The position numbers and the translations under genes are program-made. From Trifolium pratense (Eukaryota; Streptophyta; Magnoliopsida; Fabales; Fabaceae): a stretch of 64,000 nt of DNA. Location of the stretch: positions 49,963,726 through 50,027,725 of the forward strand of contig NC_060063.1 in the NCBI RefSeq assembly GCF_020283565.1, written 5' to 3'. Below are positions 1 to 13,920 of this stretch, one piece after another. How positions within the stretch are numbered: position 1 is the first letter of the stretch; each line of letters opens with the position of its first letter. Below the pieces are notes generated by a model. That model ran no database searches. It was given only the letters and a program-made list of their open reading frames with translations, and was not told where the DNA came from.

Positions 1-3000
1 GGGTTTTGGCCAATTCTAGTGTTTGTAGTCGTTTTTAAAGGTTTTTGGCCAATTTTAGTGTTTGTAGTCGTTTTTATGGTTTTTGGCCTATTTTAGGGAC
101 GTTTTTATGGTTTTTGACCAATTTTAGTGTTTGTAGTCGTTTTTATGGTTTTTAGCCTATTTTAGTGTTTGTAGTCGTTTTTATGGTTTTTGAACAATTT
201 TAGTGTTTGTAGTCGTTTTTATGGTTTTTGGCCTATTTTAGGGTCGTTTTTATGGTTTTTGGCCAATTTTAGTGTTTGTAGTTGTTTTTATGGGTTTTGG
301 CCAATTCTAGTGTTTGTAGTCGTTTTTAAAGGTTTTGGCCAATTTTAGTGTTTGTAGTCGTTTTTATGGTTTTTGGCCTATTTTAGGGACGTTTTTATGG
401 TTTTTGAACAATTTTAGTGTTTGTAGTTATTTTTATGGTTTTTGGCCTATTTTAGGGTCGTTTTTATGGTTTTTGGCCTATTTTAGGGTCGTTTTTATGG
501 TTTTTGGCCAATTTTAGTGTTTGTAGTTGTTTTTATGGGTTTTGGCCTATTTTAGGGTCGTTTTTATAGGTTTTGGCCAATTCTAGTGTTTGTAGTCGTT
601 TTTATAGGATTTGGCCAATTTTAGTGTTTGTAGTCGTTTTTATGGTTTTTGGCCTATTTTAGGGTCGTTTTTATGGTTTTTGACCAATTTTAGTGTTTGT
701 AGTCGTTTTTATGGTTTTTGGCCTATTTTAGTATTTGTAGTCGTTTTTATGATTTTTGGCCTATTTTAGTGTTTGTAGTTGTTTTTATGGGTTTTGGCCT
801 ATTTTAGGGTTGTTTTTATGGGTTTTGGCCAATTCTAGTGTTTGTAGTCGTTTTTAAAGGTTTTGGCCAATTTTAGTGTTTGTAGTCGTTTTTATGGTTT
901 TTAGCCTATTTTAGGGACGTTTTTATGGTTTTTGAACAATTTTAGTGTTTGTAGTCGTTTTTATGGTTTTTGGCCTATTTTAGGGTCGTTTTTATGGTTT
1001 TTGGCCAATTTTAGTGTTCGTAGTCGTTTTTATGGTTTTTGGCCAATTTTAGTGTTTGTAGTCGTTTTTATGGTTTTTGACCAATTTTAGTGTTTGTAGT
1101 CGTTTTTATGGTTTTTGGCCTATTTTAGGGTCGTTTTTATGGTTTTTGGCCAATTTTAGTGTTTGTAATTTTAGTGTTTGTAGTCGTTTTTATGGGTTTT
1201 GGCCTATTTTCGGGTCGTTTTTATGGTTTTTGGCCAATTTTAGTGTTTGTAGTCGTTTTTATGGTTTTTGGCCAATTTTAGTGTTCGTAGTTGTTTTTAT
1301 GGTTTTTGGCCAATTTTAGTATTTGTAGTCGTTTTTATGGTTTTTGGCCTATTTTAGGGTCGTTTTTATGGTTTTTGGCCAATTTTAGTGTTTGTAGTCG
1401 TTTTTATGGTTTTTGACCAATTTTAGTTTTTGTAGTCGTTTTTATGGTTTTTGGCCTATTTTAGGGTCGTTTTTATGGTTTTTGGCCAATTCTAGTGTTT
1501 GTAGTCGTTTTTATAGGATTTGGCCAATTTTAGTGTTTGTAGTCGTTTTTATGGTTTTTTGCCTATTTTAGGGTCGTTTTTATGGTTTTTGACCAATTTT
1601 AGTGTTTGTAGTCGTTTTTATGGTTTTTGGCCAATTTTAGTGTTTGTAGTCGTTTTTATGGTTTTTGGCCTATTTTAGTATTTGTAGTCGTTTTTATGGT
1701 TTTTGAACAATTTTAGTGTTTGTAGTCGTTTTTATGGTTTTTGACCAATTTTAGTGTTTGTAGTCGTTTTTATGGTTTTTGGCCAATTTTAGTGTTTGTA
1801 GTCGTTTTTATGGTTTTTGGCCTATTTTAGTATTTGTAGTCGTTTTTATGGTTTTTGAACAATTTTAGTGTTTGTAGTCGTTTTTATGGTTTTTGGCCTA
1901 TTTTAGGGTCGTTTTTATGGTTTTTGGCCAATTTTAGTGTTTGTAGTTGTTTTTATGGGTTTTGGCCTATTTTAGGGTTGTTTTTATGGGTTTTGGCCAA
2001 TTCTAGTGTTTGTAGTCGTTTTTAAAGGTTTTTGGCCAATTTTAGTGTTTGTAGTCGTTTTTATGGTTTTTGGCCTATTTTAGGGACGTTTTTATGGTTT
2101 TTGACCAATTTTAGTGTTTGTAGTCGTTTTTATGGTTTTTAGCCTATTTTAGTGTTTGTAGTCGTTTTTATGGTTTTTGAACAATTTTAGTGTTTGTAGT
2201 CGTTTTTATGGTTTTTGGCCTATTTTAGGGTCGTTTTTATGGTTTTTGGCCAATTTTAGTGTTTGTAGTTGTTTTTATGGGTTTTGGCCAATTCTAGTGT
2301 TTGTAGTCGTTTTTAAAGGTTTTGGCCAATTTTAGTGTTTGTAGTCGTTTTTATGGTTTTTGGCCTATTTTAGGGACGTTTTTATGGTTTTTGAACAATT
2401 TTAGTGTTTGTAGTTGTTTTTATGGTTTTTGGCCTATTTTAGGGTCGTTTTTATGGTTTTTGGCCTATTTTAGGGTCGTTTTTATGGTTTTTGGCCAATT
2501 TTAGTGTTTGTAGTTGTTTTTATGGGTTTTGGCCTATTTTAGGGTCGTTTTTATAGGTTTTGGCCAATTCTAGTGTTTGTAGTCGTTTTTATAGGATTTG
2601 GCCAATTTTAGTGTTTGTAGTCGTTTTTATGGTTTTTGGCCTATTTTAGGGTCGTTTTTATGGTTTTTGACCAATTTTAGTGTTTGTAGTCGTTTTTATG
2701 GTTTTTGACCAATTTTAGTGTTTGTAGTCGTTTTTATGGTTTTTGGCCTATTTTAGTATTTGTAGTCGTTTTTATGGTTTTTGGCCTATTTTAGGGTCAT
2801 TTTTATGGCTTTTGGCCAATTTTAGTGTTTGTAGTCGTTTTTATGGGTTTTGACAATTTTAGTGTTTGTAGTCGTTTTTATGGTTTTTGGCCTATTTTAG
2901 TATTTGTAGTCGTTTTTATGGTTTTTGAACAATTTTAGTGTTTGTAGTCGTTTTTATGGTTTTTGGCCTATTTTAGGGTCGTTTTTATGATTTTTGGCCA

Positions 3001-5778
3001 ATTTTAGTGTTTGTAGTTGTTTTTATGGGTTTTGGCCTATTTTATGGTTGTTTTTATGGGTTTTGGCCAATTCTAGTGTTTGTAGTCGTTTTTAAAGGTT
3101 TTGGCCAATTTTAGTGTTTGTAGGCGTTTTTAATGGTTTTTAGCCTATTTTAGTGTTTGTAGTCGTTTTTATGGTTTTTGAACAATTTTAGTGTTTGTAG
3201 TCGTTTTTATGGTTTTTGGCCTATTTTAGGGTCGTTTTTATGGTTTTTGGCCAATTTTAGTGTTTGTAGTTGTTTTTATGGGTTTTGGCCTATTTTAGGG
3301 TTGTTTTTATGGGTTTTGGCCAATTCTAGTGTTTGTAGTCGTTTTTAAAGGTTTTTGGCCAATTTTAGTGTTTGTAGTCGTTTTTATGGTTTTTGGCCTA
3401 TTTTAGGGACGTTTTTATGGTTTTTGACCAATTTTAGTGTTTGTAGTCGTTTTTATGGTTTTTAGCCTATTTTAGTGTTTGTAGTCGTTTTTATGGTTTT
3501 TGAACAATTTTAGTGTTTGTAGTCGTTTTTATGGTTTTTGGCCTATTTTAGGGTCGTTTTTATGGTTTTTGGCCAATTTTAGTGTTTGTAGTTGTTTTTA
3601 TGGGTTTTGGCCAATTCTAGTGTTTGTAGTCGTTTTTAAAGGTTTTGGCCAATTTTAGTGTTTGTAGTCGTTTTTATGGTTTTTGGCCTATTTTAGGGAC
3701 GTTTTTATGGTTTTTGAACAATTTTAGTGTTTGTAGTTGTTTTTATGGTTTTTGGCCTATTTTAGGGTCGTTTTTATGGTTTTTGGCCTATTTTAGGGTC
3801 GTTTTTATGGTTTTTGGCCAATTTTAGTGTTTGTAGTTGTTTTTATGGGTTTTGGCCTATTTTAGGGTCGTTTTTATAGGTTTTGGCCAATTCTAGTGTT
3901 TGTAGTCGTTTTTATAGGATTTGGCCAATTTTAGTGTTTGTAGTCGTTTTTATGGTTTTTGGCCTATTTTAGGGTCGTTTTTATGGTTTTTGACCAATTT
4001 TAGTGTTTGTAGTCGTTTTTATGGTTTTTGACCAATTTTAGTGTTTGTAGTCGTTTTTATGGTTTTTGGCCTATTTTAGTATTTGTAGTCGTTTTTATGG
4101 TTTTTGGCCTATTTTAGGGTCATTTTTATGGCTTTTGGCCAATTTTAGTGTTTGTAGTCGTTTTTATGGGTTTTGACAATTTTAGTGTTTGTAGTCGTTT
4201 TTATGGTTTTTGGCCTATTTTAGTATTTGTAGTCGTTTTTATGGTTTTTGAACAATTTTAGTGTTTGTAGTCGTTTTTATGGTTTTTGGCCTATTTTAGG
4301 GTCGTTTTTATGATTTTTGGCCAATTTTAGTGTTTGTAGTTGTTTTTATGGGTTTTGGCCTATTTTATGGTTGTTTTTATGGGTTTTGGCCAATTCTAGT
4401 GTTTGTAGTCGTTTTTAAAGGTTTTGGCCAATTTTAGTGTTTGTAGGCGTTTTTATGGTTTTTAGCCTATTTTAGTGTTTGTAGTCGTTTTTATGGTTTT
4501 TGAACAATTTTAGTGTTTGTAGTCGTTTTTATGGTTTTTGGCCTATTTTAGGGTCGTTTTTATGGTTTTTGGCCAATTTTAGTGTTTGTAGTTGTTTTTA
4601 TGGGTTTTGGCCTATTTTAGGGTTGTTTTTATGGGTTTTGGCCAATTCTAGTGTTTGTAGTCGTTTTTAAAGGTTTTTGGCCAATTTTAGTGTTTGTAGT
4701 CGTTTTTATGGTTTTTGGCCTATTTTAGGGACGTTTTTATGGTTTTTGACCAATTTTAGTGTTTGTAGTCGTTTTTATGGTTTTTAGCCTATTTTAGTGT
4801 TTGTAGTCGTTTTTATGGTTTTTGAACAATTTTAGTGTTTGTAGTCGTTTTTATGGTTTTTGGCCTATTTTAGGGTCGTTTTTATGGTTTTTGGCCAATT
4901 TTAGTGTTTGTAGTTGTTTTTATGGGTTTTGGCCAATTCTAGTGTTTGTAGTCGTTTTTAAAGGTTTTGGCCAATTTTAGTGTTTGTAGTCGTTTTTATG
5001 GTTTTTGGCCTATTTTAGGGACGTTTTTATGGTTTTTGAACAATTTTAGTGTTTGTAGTTATTTTTATGGTTTTTGGCCTATTTTAGGGTCGTTTTTATG
5101 GTTTTTGGCCTATTTTAGGGTCGTTTTTATGGTTTTTGACCAATTTTAGTGTTTGTAGTCGTTTTTATGGTTTTTGACCAATTTTAGTGTTTGTAGTCGT
5201 TTTTATGGTTTTTGGCCTATTTTAGTATTTGTAGTCGTTTTTATGGTTTTTGGCCTATTTTAGGGTCATTTTTATGGCTTTTGGCCAATTTTAGTGTTTG
5301 TAGTCGTTTTTATGGGTTTTGACAATTTTAGTGTTTGTAGTCGTTTTTATGGTTTTTGGCCTATTTTAGTATTTGTAGTCGTTTTTATGGTTTTTGAACA
5401 ATTTTAGTGTTTGTAGTCGTTTTTATGGTTTTTGGCCTATTTTAGGGTCGTTTTTATGATGTTTGGCCAATTTTAGTGTTTGTAGTTGTTTTTATGGGTT
5501 TTGGCCTATTTTATGGTTGTTTTTATGGGTTTTGGCCAATTCTAGTGTTTGTAGTCGTTTTTAAAGGTTTTGGCCAATTTTAGTGTTTGTAGGCGTTTTT
5601 ATGGTTTTTAGCCTATTTTAGTGTTTGTAGTCGTTTTTATGGTTTTTGAACAATTTTAGTGTTTGTAGTCGTTTTTATGGTTTTTGGCCTATTTTAGGGT
5701 CGTTTTTATGGTTTTTGGCCAATTTTAGTGTTTGTAGTTGTTTTTATGGGTTTTGGCCTATTTTAGGGTTGTTTTTAT
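1..5778 (+). repeat. Satellite super-block 1
   Basis: This block starts at GGGTTTTGGCCAATTCTAG and recurs almost base for base from 5779; the offset drifts from 5778 to 5780 through single-T insertions near 5995 and 6250. Inside it, a marker unit starts at 335, 2322, 3645 and 4967, giving sub-periods of 1987, 1323 and 1322 bp. Confidence 0.85.
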
Positions 5779-8700
5779 GGGTTTTGGCCAATTCTAGTGT
5801 TTGTAGTCGTTTTTAAAGGTTTTTGGCCAATTTTAGTGTTTGTAGTCGTTTTTATGGTTTTTGGCCTATTTTAGGGACGTTTTTATGGTTTTTGACCAAT
5901 TTTAGTGTTTGTAGTCGTTTTTATGGTTTTTAGCCTATTTTAGTGTTTGTAGTCGTTTTTATGGTTTTTGAACAATTTTAGTGTTTGTAGTCGTTTTTTA
6001 TGGTTTTTGGCCTATTTTAGGGTCGTTTTTATGGTTTTTGGCCAATTTTAGTGTTTGTAGTTGTTTTTATGGGTTTTGGCCAATTCTAGTGTTTGTAGTC
6101 GTTTTTAAAGGTTTTGGCCAATTTTAGTGTTTGTAGTCGTTTTTATGGTTTTTGGCCTATTTTAGGGACGTTTTTATGGTTTTTGAACAATTTTAGTGTT
6201 TGTAGTTATTTTTATGGTTTTTGGCCTATTTTAGGGTCGTTTTTATGGTTTTTTGGCCTATTTTAGGGTCGTTTTTATGGTTTTTGGCCAATTTTAGTGT
6301 TTGTAGTTGTTTTTATGGGTTTTGGCCTATTTTAGGGTCGTTTTTATAGGTTTTGGCCAATTCTAGTGTTTGTAGTCGTTTTTATAGGATTTGGCCAATT
6401 TTAGTGTTTGTAGTCGTTTTTATGGTTTTTGGCCTATTTTAGGGTCGTTTTTATGGTTTTTGACCAATTTTAGTGTTTGTAGTCGTTTTTATGGTTTTTG
6501 GCCTATTTTAGTATTTGTAGTCGTTTTTATGATTTTTGGCCTATTTTAGTGTTTGTAGTTGTTTTTATGGGTTTTGGCCTATTTTAGGGTTGTTTTTATG
6601 GGTTTTGGCCAATTCTAGTGTTTGTAGTCGTTTTTAAAGGTTTTGGCCAATTTTAGTGTTTGTAGTCGTTTTTATGGTTTTTAGCCTATTTTAGGGACGT
6701 TTTTATGGTTTTTGAACAATTTTAGTGTTTGTAGTCGTTTTTATGGTTTTTGGCCTATTTTAGGGTCGTTTTTATGGTTTTTGGCCAATTTTAGTGTTCG
6801 TAGTCGTTTTTATGGTTTTTGGCCAATTTTAGTGTTTGTAGTCGTTTTTATGGTTTTTGACCAATTTTAGTGTTTGTAGTCGTTTTTATGGTTTTTGGCC
6901 TATTTTAGGGTCGTTTTTATGGTTTTTGGCCAATTTTAGTGTTTGTAATTTTAGTGTTTGTAGTCGTTTTTATGGGTTTTGGCCTATTTTCGGGTCGTTT
7001 TTATGGTTTTTGGCCAATTTTAGTGTTTGTAGTCGTTTTTATGGTTTTTGGCCAATTTTAGTGTTCGTAGTTGTTTTTATGGTTTTTGGCCAATTTTAGT
7101 ATTTGTAGTCGTTTTTATGGTTTTTGGCCTATTTTAGGGTCGTTTTTATGGTTTTTGGCCAATTTTAGTGTTTGTAGTCGTTTTTATGGTTTTTGACCAA
7201 TTTTAGTTTTTGTAGTCGTTTTTATGGTTTTTGGCCTATTTTAGGGTCGTTTTTATGGTTTTTGGCCAATTCTAGTGTTTGTAGTCGTTTTTATAGGATT
7301 TGGCCAATTTTAGTGTTTGTAGTCGTTTTTATGGTTTTTTGCCTATTTTAGGGTCGTTTTTATGGTTTTTGACCAATTTTAGTGTTTGTAGTCGTTTTTA
7401 TGGTTTTTGGCCAATTTTAGTGTTTGTAGTCGTTTTTATGGTTTTTGGCCTATTTTAGTATTTGTAGTCGTTTTTATGGTTTTTGAACAATTTTAGTGTT
7501 TGTAGTCGTTTTTATGGTTTTTGACCAATTTTAGTGTTTGTAGTCGTTTTTATGGTTTTTGGCCAATTTTAGTGTTTGTAGTCGTTTTTATGGTTTTTGG
7601 CCTATTTTAGTATTTGTAGTCGTTTTTATGGTTTTTGAACAATTTTAGTGTTTGTAGTCGTTTTTATGGTTTTTGGCCTATTTTAGGGTCGTTTTTATGG
7701 TTTTTGGCCAATTTTAGTGTTTGTAGTTGTTTTTATGGGTTTTGGCCTATTTTAGGGTTGTTTTTATGGGTTTTGGCCAATTCTAGTGTTTGTAGTCGTT
7801 TTTAAAGGTTTTTGGCCAATTTTAGTGTTTGTAGTCGTTTTTATGGTTTTTGGCCTATTTTAGGGACGTTTTTATGGTTTTTGACCAATTTTAGTGTTTG
7901 TAGTCGTTTTTATGGTTTTTAGCCTATTTTAGTGTTTGTAGTCGTTTTTATGGTTTTTGAACAATTTTAGTGTTTGTAGTCGTTTTTATGGTTTTTGGCC
8001 TATTTTAGGGTCGTTTTTATGGTTTTTGGCCAATTTTAGTGTTTGTAGTTGTTTTTATGGGTTTTGGCCAATTCTAGTGTTTGTAGTCGTTTTTAAAGGT
8101 TTTGGCCAATTTTAGTGTTTGTAGTCGTTTTTATGGTTTTTGGCCTATTTTAGGGACGTTTTTATGGTTTTTGAACAATTTTAGTGTTTGTAGTTGTTTT
8201 TATGGTTTTTGGCCTATTTTAGGGTCGTTTTTATGGTTTTTGGCCTATTTTAGGGTCGTTTTTATGGTTTTTGGCCAATTTTAGTGTTTGTAGTTGTTTT
8301 TATGGGTTTTGGCCTATTTTAGGGTCGTTTTTATAGGTTTTGGCCAATTCTAGTGTTTGTAGTCGTTTTTATAGGATTTGGCCAATTTTAGTGTTTGTAG
8401 TCGTTTTTATGGTTTTTGGCCTATTTTAGGGTCGTTTTTATGGTTTTTGACCAATTTTAGTGTTTGTAGTCGTTTTTATGGTTTTTGACCAATTTTAGTG
8501 TTTGTAGTCGTTTTTATGGTTTTTGGCCTATTTTAGTATTTGTAGTCGTTTTTATGGTTTTTGGCCTATTTTAGGGTCATTTTTATGGCTTTTGGCCAAT
8601 TTTAGTGTTTGTAGTCGTTTTTATGGGTTTTGACAATTTTAGTGTTTGTAGTCGTTTTTATGGTTTTTGGCCTATTTTAGTATTTGTAGTCGTTTTTATG

Positions 8701-10770
8701 GTTTTTGAACAATTTTAGTGTTTGTAGTCGTTTTTATGGTTTTTGGCCTATTTTAGGGTCGTTTTTATGATTTTTGGCCAATTTTAGTGTTTGTAGTTGT
8801 TTTTATGGGTTTTGGCCTATTTTATGGTTGTTTTTATGGGTTTTGGCCAATTCTAGTGTTTGTAGTCGTTTTTAAAGGTTTTGGCCAATTTTAGTGTTTG
8901 TAGGCGTTTTTATGGTTTTTAGCCTATTTTAGTGTTTGTAGTCGTTTTTATGGTTTTTGAACAATTTTAGTGTTTGTAGTCGTTTTTATGGTTTTTGGCC
9001 TATTTTAGGGTCGTTTTTATGGTTTTTGGCCAATTTTAGTGTTTGTAGTTGTTTTTATGGGTTTTGGCCTATTTTAGGGTTGTTTTTATGGGTTTTGGCC
9101 AATTCTAGTGTTTGTAGTCGTTTTTAAAGGTTTTTGGCCAATTTTAGTGTTTGTAGTCGTTTTTATGGTTTTTGGCCTATTTTAGGGACGTTTTTATGGT
9201 TTTTGACCAATTTTAGTGTTTGTAGTCGTTTTTATGGTTTTTAGCCTATTTTAGTGTTTGTAGTCGTTTTTATGGTTTTTGAACAATTTTAGTGTTTGTA
9301 GTCGTTTTTATGGTTTTTGGCCTATTTTAGGGTCGTTTTTATGGTTTTTGGCCAATTTTAGTGTTTGTAGTTGTTTTTATGGGTTTTGGCCAATTCTAGT
9401 GTTTGTAGTCGTTTTTAAAGGTTTTGGCCAATTTTAGTGTTTGTAGTCGTTTTTATGGTTTTTGGCCTATTTTAGGGACGTTTTTATGGTTTTTGAACAA
9501 TTTTAGTGTTTGTAGTTATTTTTATGGTTTTTGGCCTATTTTAGGGTCGTTTTTATGGTTTTTGGCCTATTTTAGGGTCGTTTTTATGGTTTTTGGCCAA
9601 TTTTAGTGTTTGTAGTTGTTTTTATGGGTTTTGGCCTATTTTAGGGTCGTTTTTATAGGTTTTGGCCAATTCTAGTGTTTGTAGTCGTTTTTATAGGATT
9701 TGGCCAATTTTAGTGTTTGTAGTCGTTTTTATGGTTTTTGGCCTATTTTAGGGTCGTTTTTATGGTTTTTGACCAATTTTAGTGTTTGTAGTCGTTTTTA
9801 TGGTTTTTGACCAATTTTAGTGTTTGTAGTCGTTTTTATGGTTTTTGGCCTATTTTAGTATTTGTAGTCGTTTTTATGATTTTTGGCCTATTTTAGTGTT
9901 TGTAGTTGTTTTTATGGGTTTTGGCCTATTTTAGGGTTGTTTTTATGGGTTTTGGCCAATTCTAGTGTTTGTAGTCGTTTTTAAAGGTTTTGGCCAATTT
10001 TAGTGTTTGTAGTCGTTTTTATGGTTTTTAGCCTATTTTAGGGACGTTTTTATGGTTTTTGAACAATTTTAGTGTTTGTAGTCGTTTTTATGGTTTTTGG
10101 CCTATTTTAGGGTCGTTTTTATGGTTTTTGGCCAATTTTAGTGTTCGTAGTCGTTTTTATGGTTTTTGACCAATTTTAGTGTTTGTAGTCGTTTTTATGG
10201 TTTTTGGCCTATTTTAGTATTTGTAGTCGTTTTTATGGTTTTTGGCCTATTTTAGGGTCATTTTTATGGCTTTTGGCCAATTTTAGTGTTTGTAGTCGTT
10301 TTTATGGGTTTTGACAATTTTAGTGTTTGTAGTCGTTTTTATGGTTTTTGGCCTATTTTAGTATTTGTAGTCGTTTTTATGGTTTTTGAACAATTTTAGT
10401 GTTTGTAGTCGTTTTTATGGTTTTTGGCCTATTTTAGGGTCGTTTTTATGATTTTTGGCCAATTTTAGTGTTTGTAGTTGTTTTTATGGGTTTTGGCCTA
10501 TTTTATGGTTGTTTTTATGGGTTTTGGCCAATTCTAGTGTTTGTAGTCGTTTTTAAAGGTTTTGGCCAATTTTAGTGTTTGTAGGCGTTTTTATGGTTTT
10601 TAGCCTATTTTAGTGTTTGTAGTCGTTTTTATGGTTTTTGAACAATTTTAGTGTTTGTAGTCGTTTTTATGGTTTTTGGCCTATTTTAGGGTCGTTTTTA
10701 TGGTTTTTGGCCAATTTTAGTGTTTGTAGTTGTTTTTATGGGTTTTGGCCTATTTTAGGGTTGTTTTTAT
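5779..10770 (+). repeat. Satellite super-block 2 (shortened)
   Basis: It follows block 1 in order (markers at about 6115, 6857, 8102 and 9424 match 335, 1077, 2322 and 3645), then is shortened: it lasts 4992 bp, not 5778. The join near 10140-10200 moves from one part of the unit to another without breaking monomer phase, as expected of unequal exchange. Confidence 0.75.
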
Positions 10771-13700
10771 GGGTTTTGGCCAATTCTAGTGTTTGTAGTC
10801 GTTTTTAAAGGTTTTTGGCCAATTTTAGTGTTTGTAGTCGTTTTTATGGTTTTTGGCCTATTTTAGGGACGTTTTTATGGTTTTTGACCAATTTTAGTGT
10901 TTGTAGTCGTTTTTATGGTTTTTAGCCTATTTTAGTGTTTGTAGTCGTTTTTATGGTTTTTGAACAATTTTAGTGTTTGTAGTCGTTTTTATGGTTTTTG
11001 GCCTATTTTAGGGTCGTTTTTATGGTTTTTGGCCAATTTTAGTGTTTGTAGTTGTTTTTATGGGTTTTGGCCAATTCTAGTGTTTGTAGTCGTTTTTAAA
11101 GGTTTTGGCCAATTTTAGTGTTTGTAGTCGTTTTTATGGTTTTTGGCCTATTTTAGGGACGTTTTTATGGTTTTTGAACAATTTTAGTGTTTGTAGTTAT
11201 TTTTATGGTTTTTGGCCTATTTTAGGGTCGTTTTTATGGTTTTTGGCCTATTTTAGGGTCGTTTTTATGGTTTTTGGCCAATTTTAGTGTTTGTAGTTGT
11301 TTTTATGGGTTTTGGCCTATTTTAGGGTCGTTTTTATAGGTTTTGGCCAATTCTAGTGTTTGTAGTCGTTTTTATAGGATTTGGCCAATTTTAGTGTTTG
11401 TAGTCGTTTTTATGGTTTTTGGCCTATTTTAGGGTCGTTTTTATGGTTTTTGACCAATTTTAGTGTTTGTAGTCGTTTTTATGGTTTTTGACCAATTTTA
11501 GTGTTTGTAGTCGTTTTTATGGTTTTTGGCCTATTTTAGTATTTGTAGTCGTTTTTATGATTTTTGGCCTATTTTAGTGTTTGTAGTTGTTTTTATGGGT
11601 TTTGGCCTATTTTAGGGTTGTTTTTATGGGTTTTGGCCAATTCTAGTGTTTGTAGTCGTTTTTAAAGGTTTTGGCCAATTTTAGTGTTTGTAGTCGTTTT
11701 TATGGTTTTTAGCCTATTTTAGGGACGTTTTTATGGTTTTTGAACAATTTTAGTGTTTGTAGTCGTTTTTATGGTTTTTGGCCTATTTTAGGGTCGTTTT
11801 TATGGTTTTTGGCCAATTTTAGTGTTCGTAGTCGTTTTTATGGTTTTTGGCCAATTTTAGTGTTTGTAGTCGTTTTTATGGTTTTTGACCAATTTTAGTG
11901 TTTGTAGTCGTTTTTATGGTTTTTGGCCTATTTTAGGGTCGTTTTTATGGTTTTTGGCCAATTTTAGTGTTTGTAATTTTAGTGTTTGTAGTCGTTTTTA
12001 TGGGTTTTGGCCTATTTTCGGGTCGTTTTTATGGTTTTTGGCCAATTTTAGTGTTTGTAGTCGTTTTTATGGTTTTTGGCCAATTTTAGTGTTCGTAGTT
12101 GTTTTTATGGTTTTTGGCCAATTTTAGTATTTGTAGTCGTTTTTATGGTTTTTGGCCTATTTTAGGGTCGTTTTTATGGTTTTTGGCCAATTTTAGTGTT
12201 TGTAGTCGTTTTTATGGTTTTTGACCAATTTTAGTTTTTGTAGTCGTTTTTATGGTTTTTGGCCTATTTTAGGGTCGTTTTTATGGTTTTTGGCCAATTC
12301 TAGTGTTTGTAGTCGTTTTTATAGGATTTGGCCAATTTTAGTGTTTGTAGTCGTTTTTATGGTTTTTTGCCTATTTTAGGGTCGTTTTTATGGTTTTTGA
12401 CCAATTTTAGTGTTTGTAGTCGTTTTTATGGTTTTTGGCCAATTTTAGTGTTTGTAGTCGTTTTTATGGTTTTTGGCCTATTTTAGTATTTGTAGTCGTT
12501 TTTATGGTTTTTGACCAATTTTAGTGTTTGTAGTCGTTTTTATGGTTTTTGACCAATTTTAGTGTTTGTAGTCGTTTTTATGGTTTTTGGCCTATTTTAG
12601 TATTTGTAGTCGTTTTTATGGTTTTTGAACAATTTTAGTGTTTGTAGTCGTTTTTATGGTTTTTGGCCTATTTTAGGGTCGTTTTTATGGTTTTTGGCCA
12701 ATTTTAGTGTTTGTAGTTGTTTTTATGGGTTTTGGCCTATTTTAGGGTTGTTTTTATGGGTTTTGGCCAATTCTAGTGTTTGTAGTCGTTTTTAAAGGTT
12801 TTTGGCCAATTTTAGTGTTTGTAGTCGTTTTTATGGTTTTTGGCCTATTTTAGGGACGTTTTTATGGTTTTTGACCAATTTTAGTGTTTGTAGTCGTTTT
12901 TATGGTTTTTAGCCTATTTTAGTGTTTGTAGTCGTTTTTATGGTTTTTGAACAATTTTAGTGTTTGTAGTCGTTTTTATGGTTTTTGGCCTATTTTAGGG
13001 TCGTTTTTATGGTTTTTGGCCAATTTTAGTGTTTGTAGTTGTTTTTATGGGTTTTGGCCAATTCTAGTGTTTGTAGTCGTTTTTAAAGGTTTTGGCCAAT
13101 TTTAGTGTTTGTAGTCGTTTTTATGGTTTTTGGCCTATTTTAGGGACGTTTTTATGGTTTTTGAACAATTTTAGTGTTTGTAGTTGTTTTTATGGTTTTT
13201 GGCCTATTTTAGGGTCGTTTTTATGGTTTTTGGCCTATTTTAGGGTCGTTTTTATGGTTTTTGGCCTATTTTAGGGTCGTTTTTATGGTTTTTGGCCAAT
13301 TTTAGTGTTTGTAGTTGTTTTTATGGGTTTTGGCCTATTTTAGGGTCGTTTTTATAGGTTTTGGCCAATTCTAGTGTTTGTAGTCGTTTTTATAGGATTT
13401 GGCCAATTTTAGTGTTTGTAGTCGTTTTTATGGTTTTTGGCCTATTTTAGGGTCGTTTTTATGGTTTTTGACCAATTTTAGTGTTTGTAGTCGTTTTTAT
13501 GGTTTTTGACCAATTTTAGTGTTTGTAGTCGTTTTTATGGTTTTTGGCCTATTTTAGTATTTGTAGTCGTTTTTATGGTTTTTGGCCTATTTTAGGGTCA
13601 TTTTTATGGCTTTTGGCCAATTTTAGTGTTTGTAGTCGTTTTTATGGGTTTTGACAATTTTAGTGTTTGTAGTCGTTTTTATGGTTTTTGGCCTATTTTA

Positions 13701-13920
13701 GTATTTGTAGTCGTTTTTATGGTTTTTGAACAATTTTAGTGTTTGTAGTCGTTTTTATGGTTTTTGGCCTATTTTAGGGTCGTATTTATGATTTTTGGCC
13801 AATTTTAGTGTTTGTAGTTGTTTTTATGGGTTTTGGCCTATTTTATGGTTGTTTTTATGGGTTTTGGCCAATTCTAGTGTTTGTAGTCGTTTTTAAAGGT
13901 TTTGGCCAATTTTAGTGTTT
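10771..13920 (+). repeat. Satellite super-block 3
   Basis: This is a third copy of the block 1 start, at offset 10770 (335 matches 11105, 2322 matches 13092). Between these markers the offset rises to 10808 (1077 matches 11885) and returns. The 38-bp shift is exactly one long monomer gained and later lost. Confidence 0.8.
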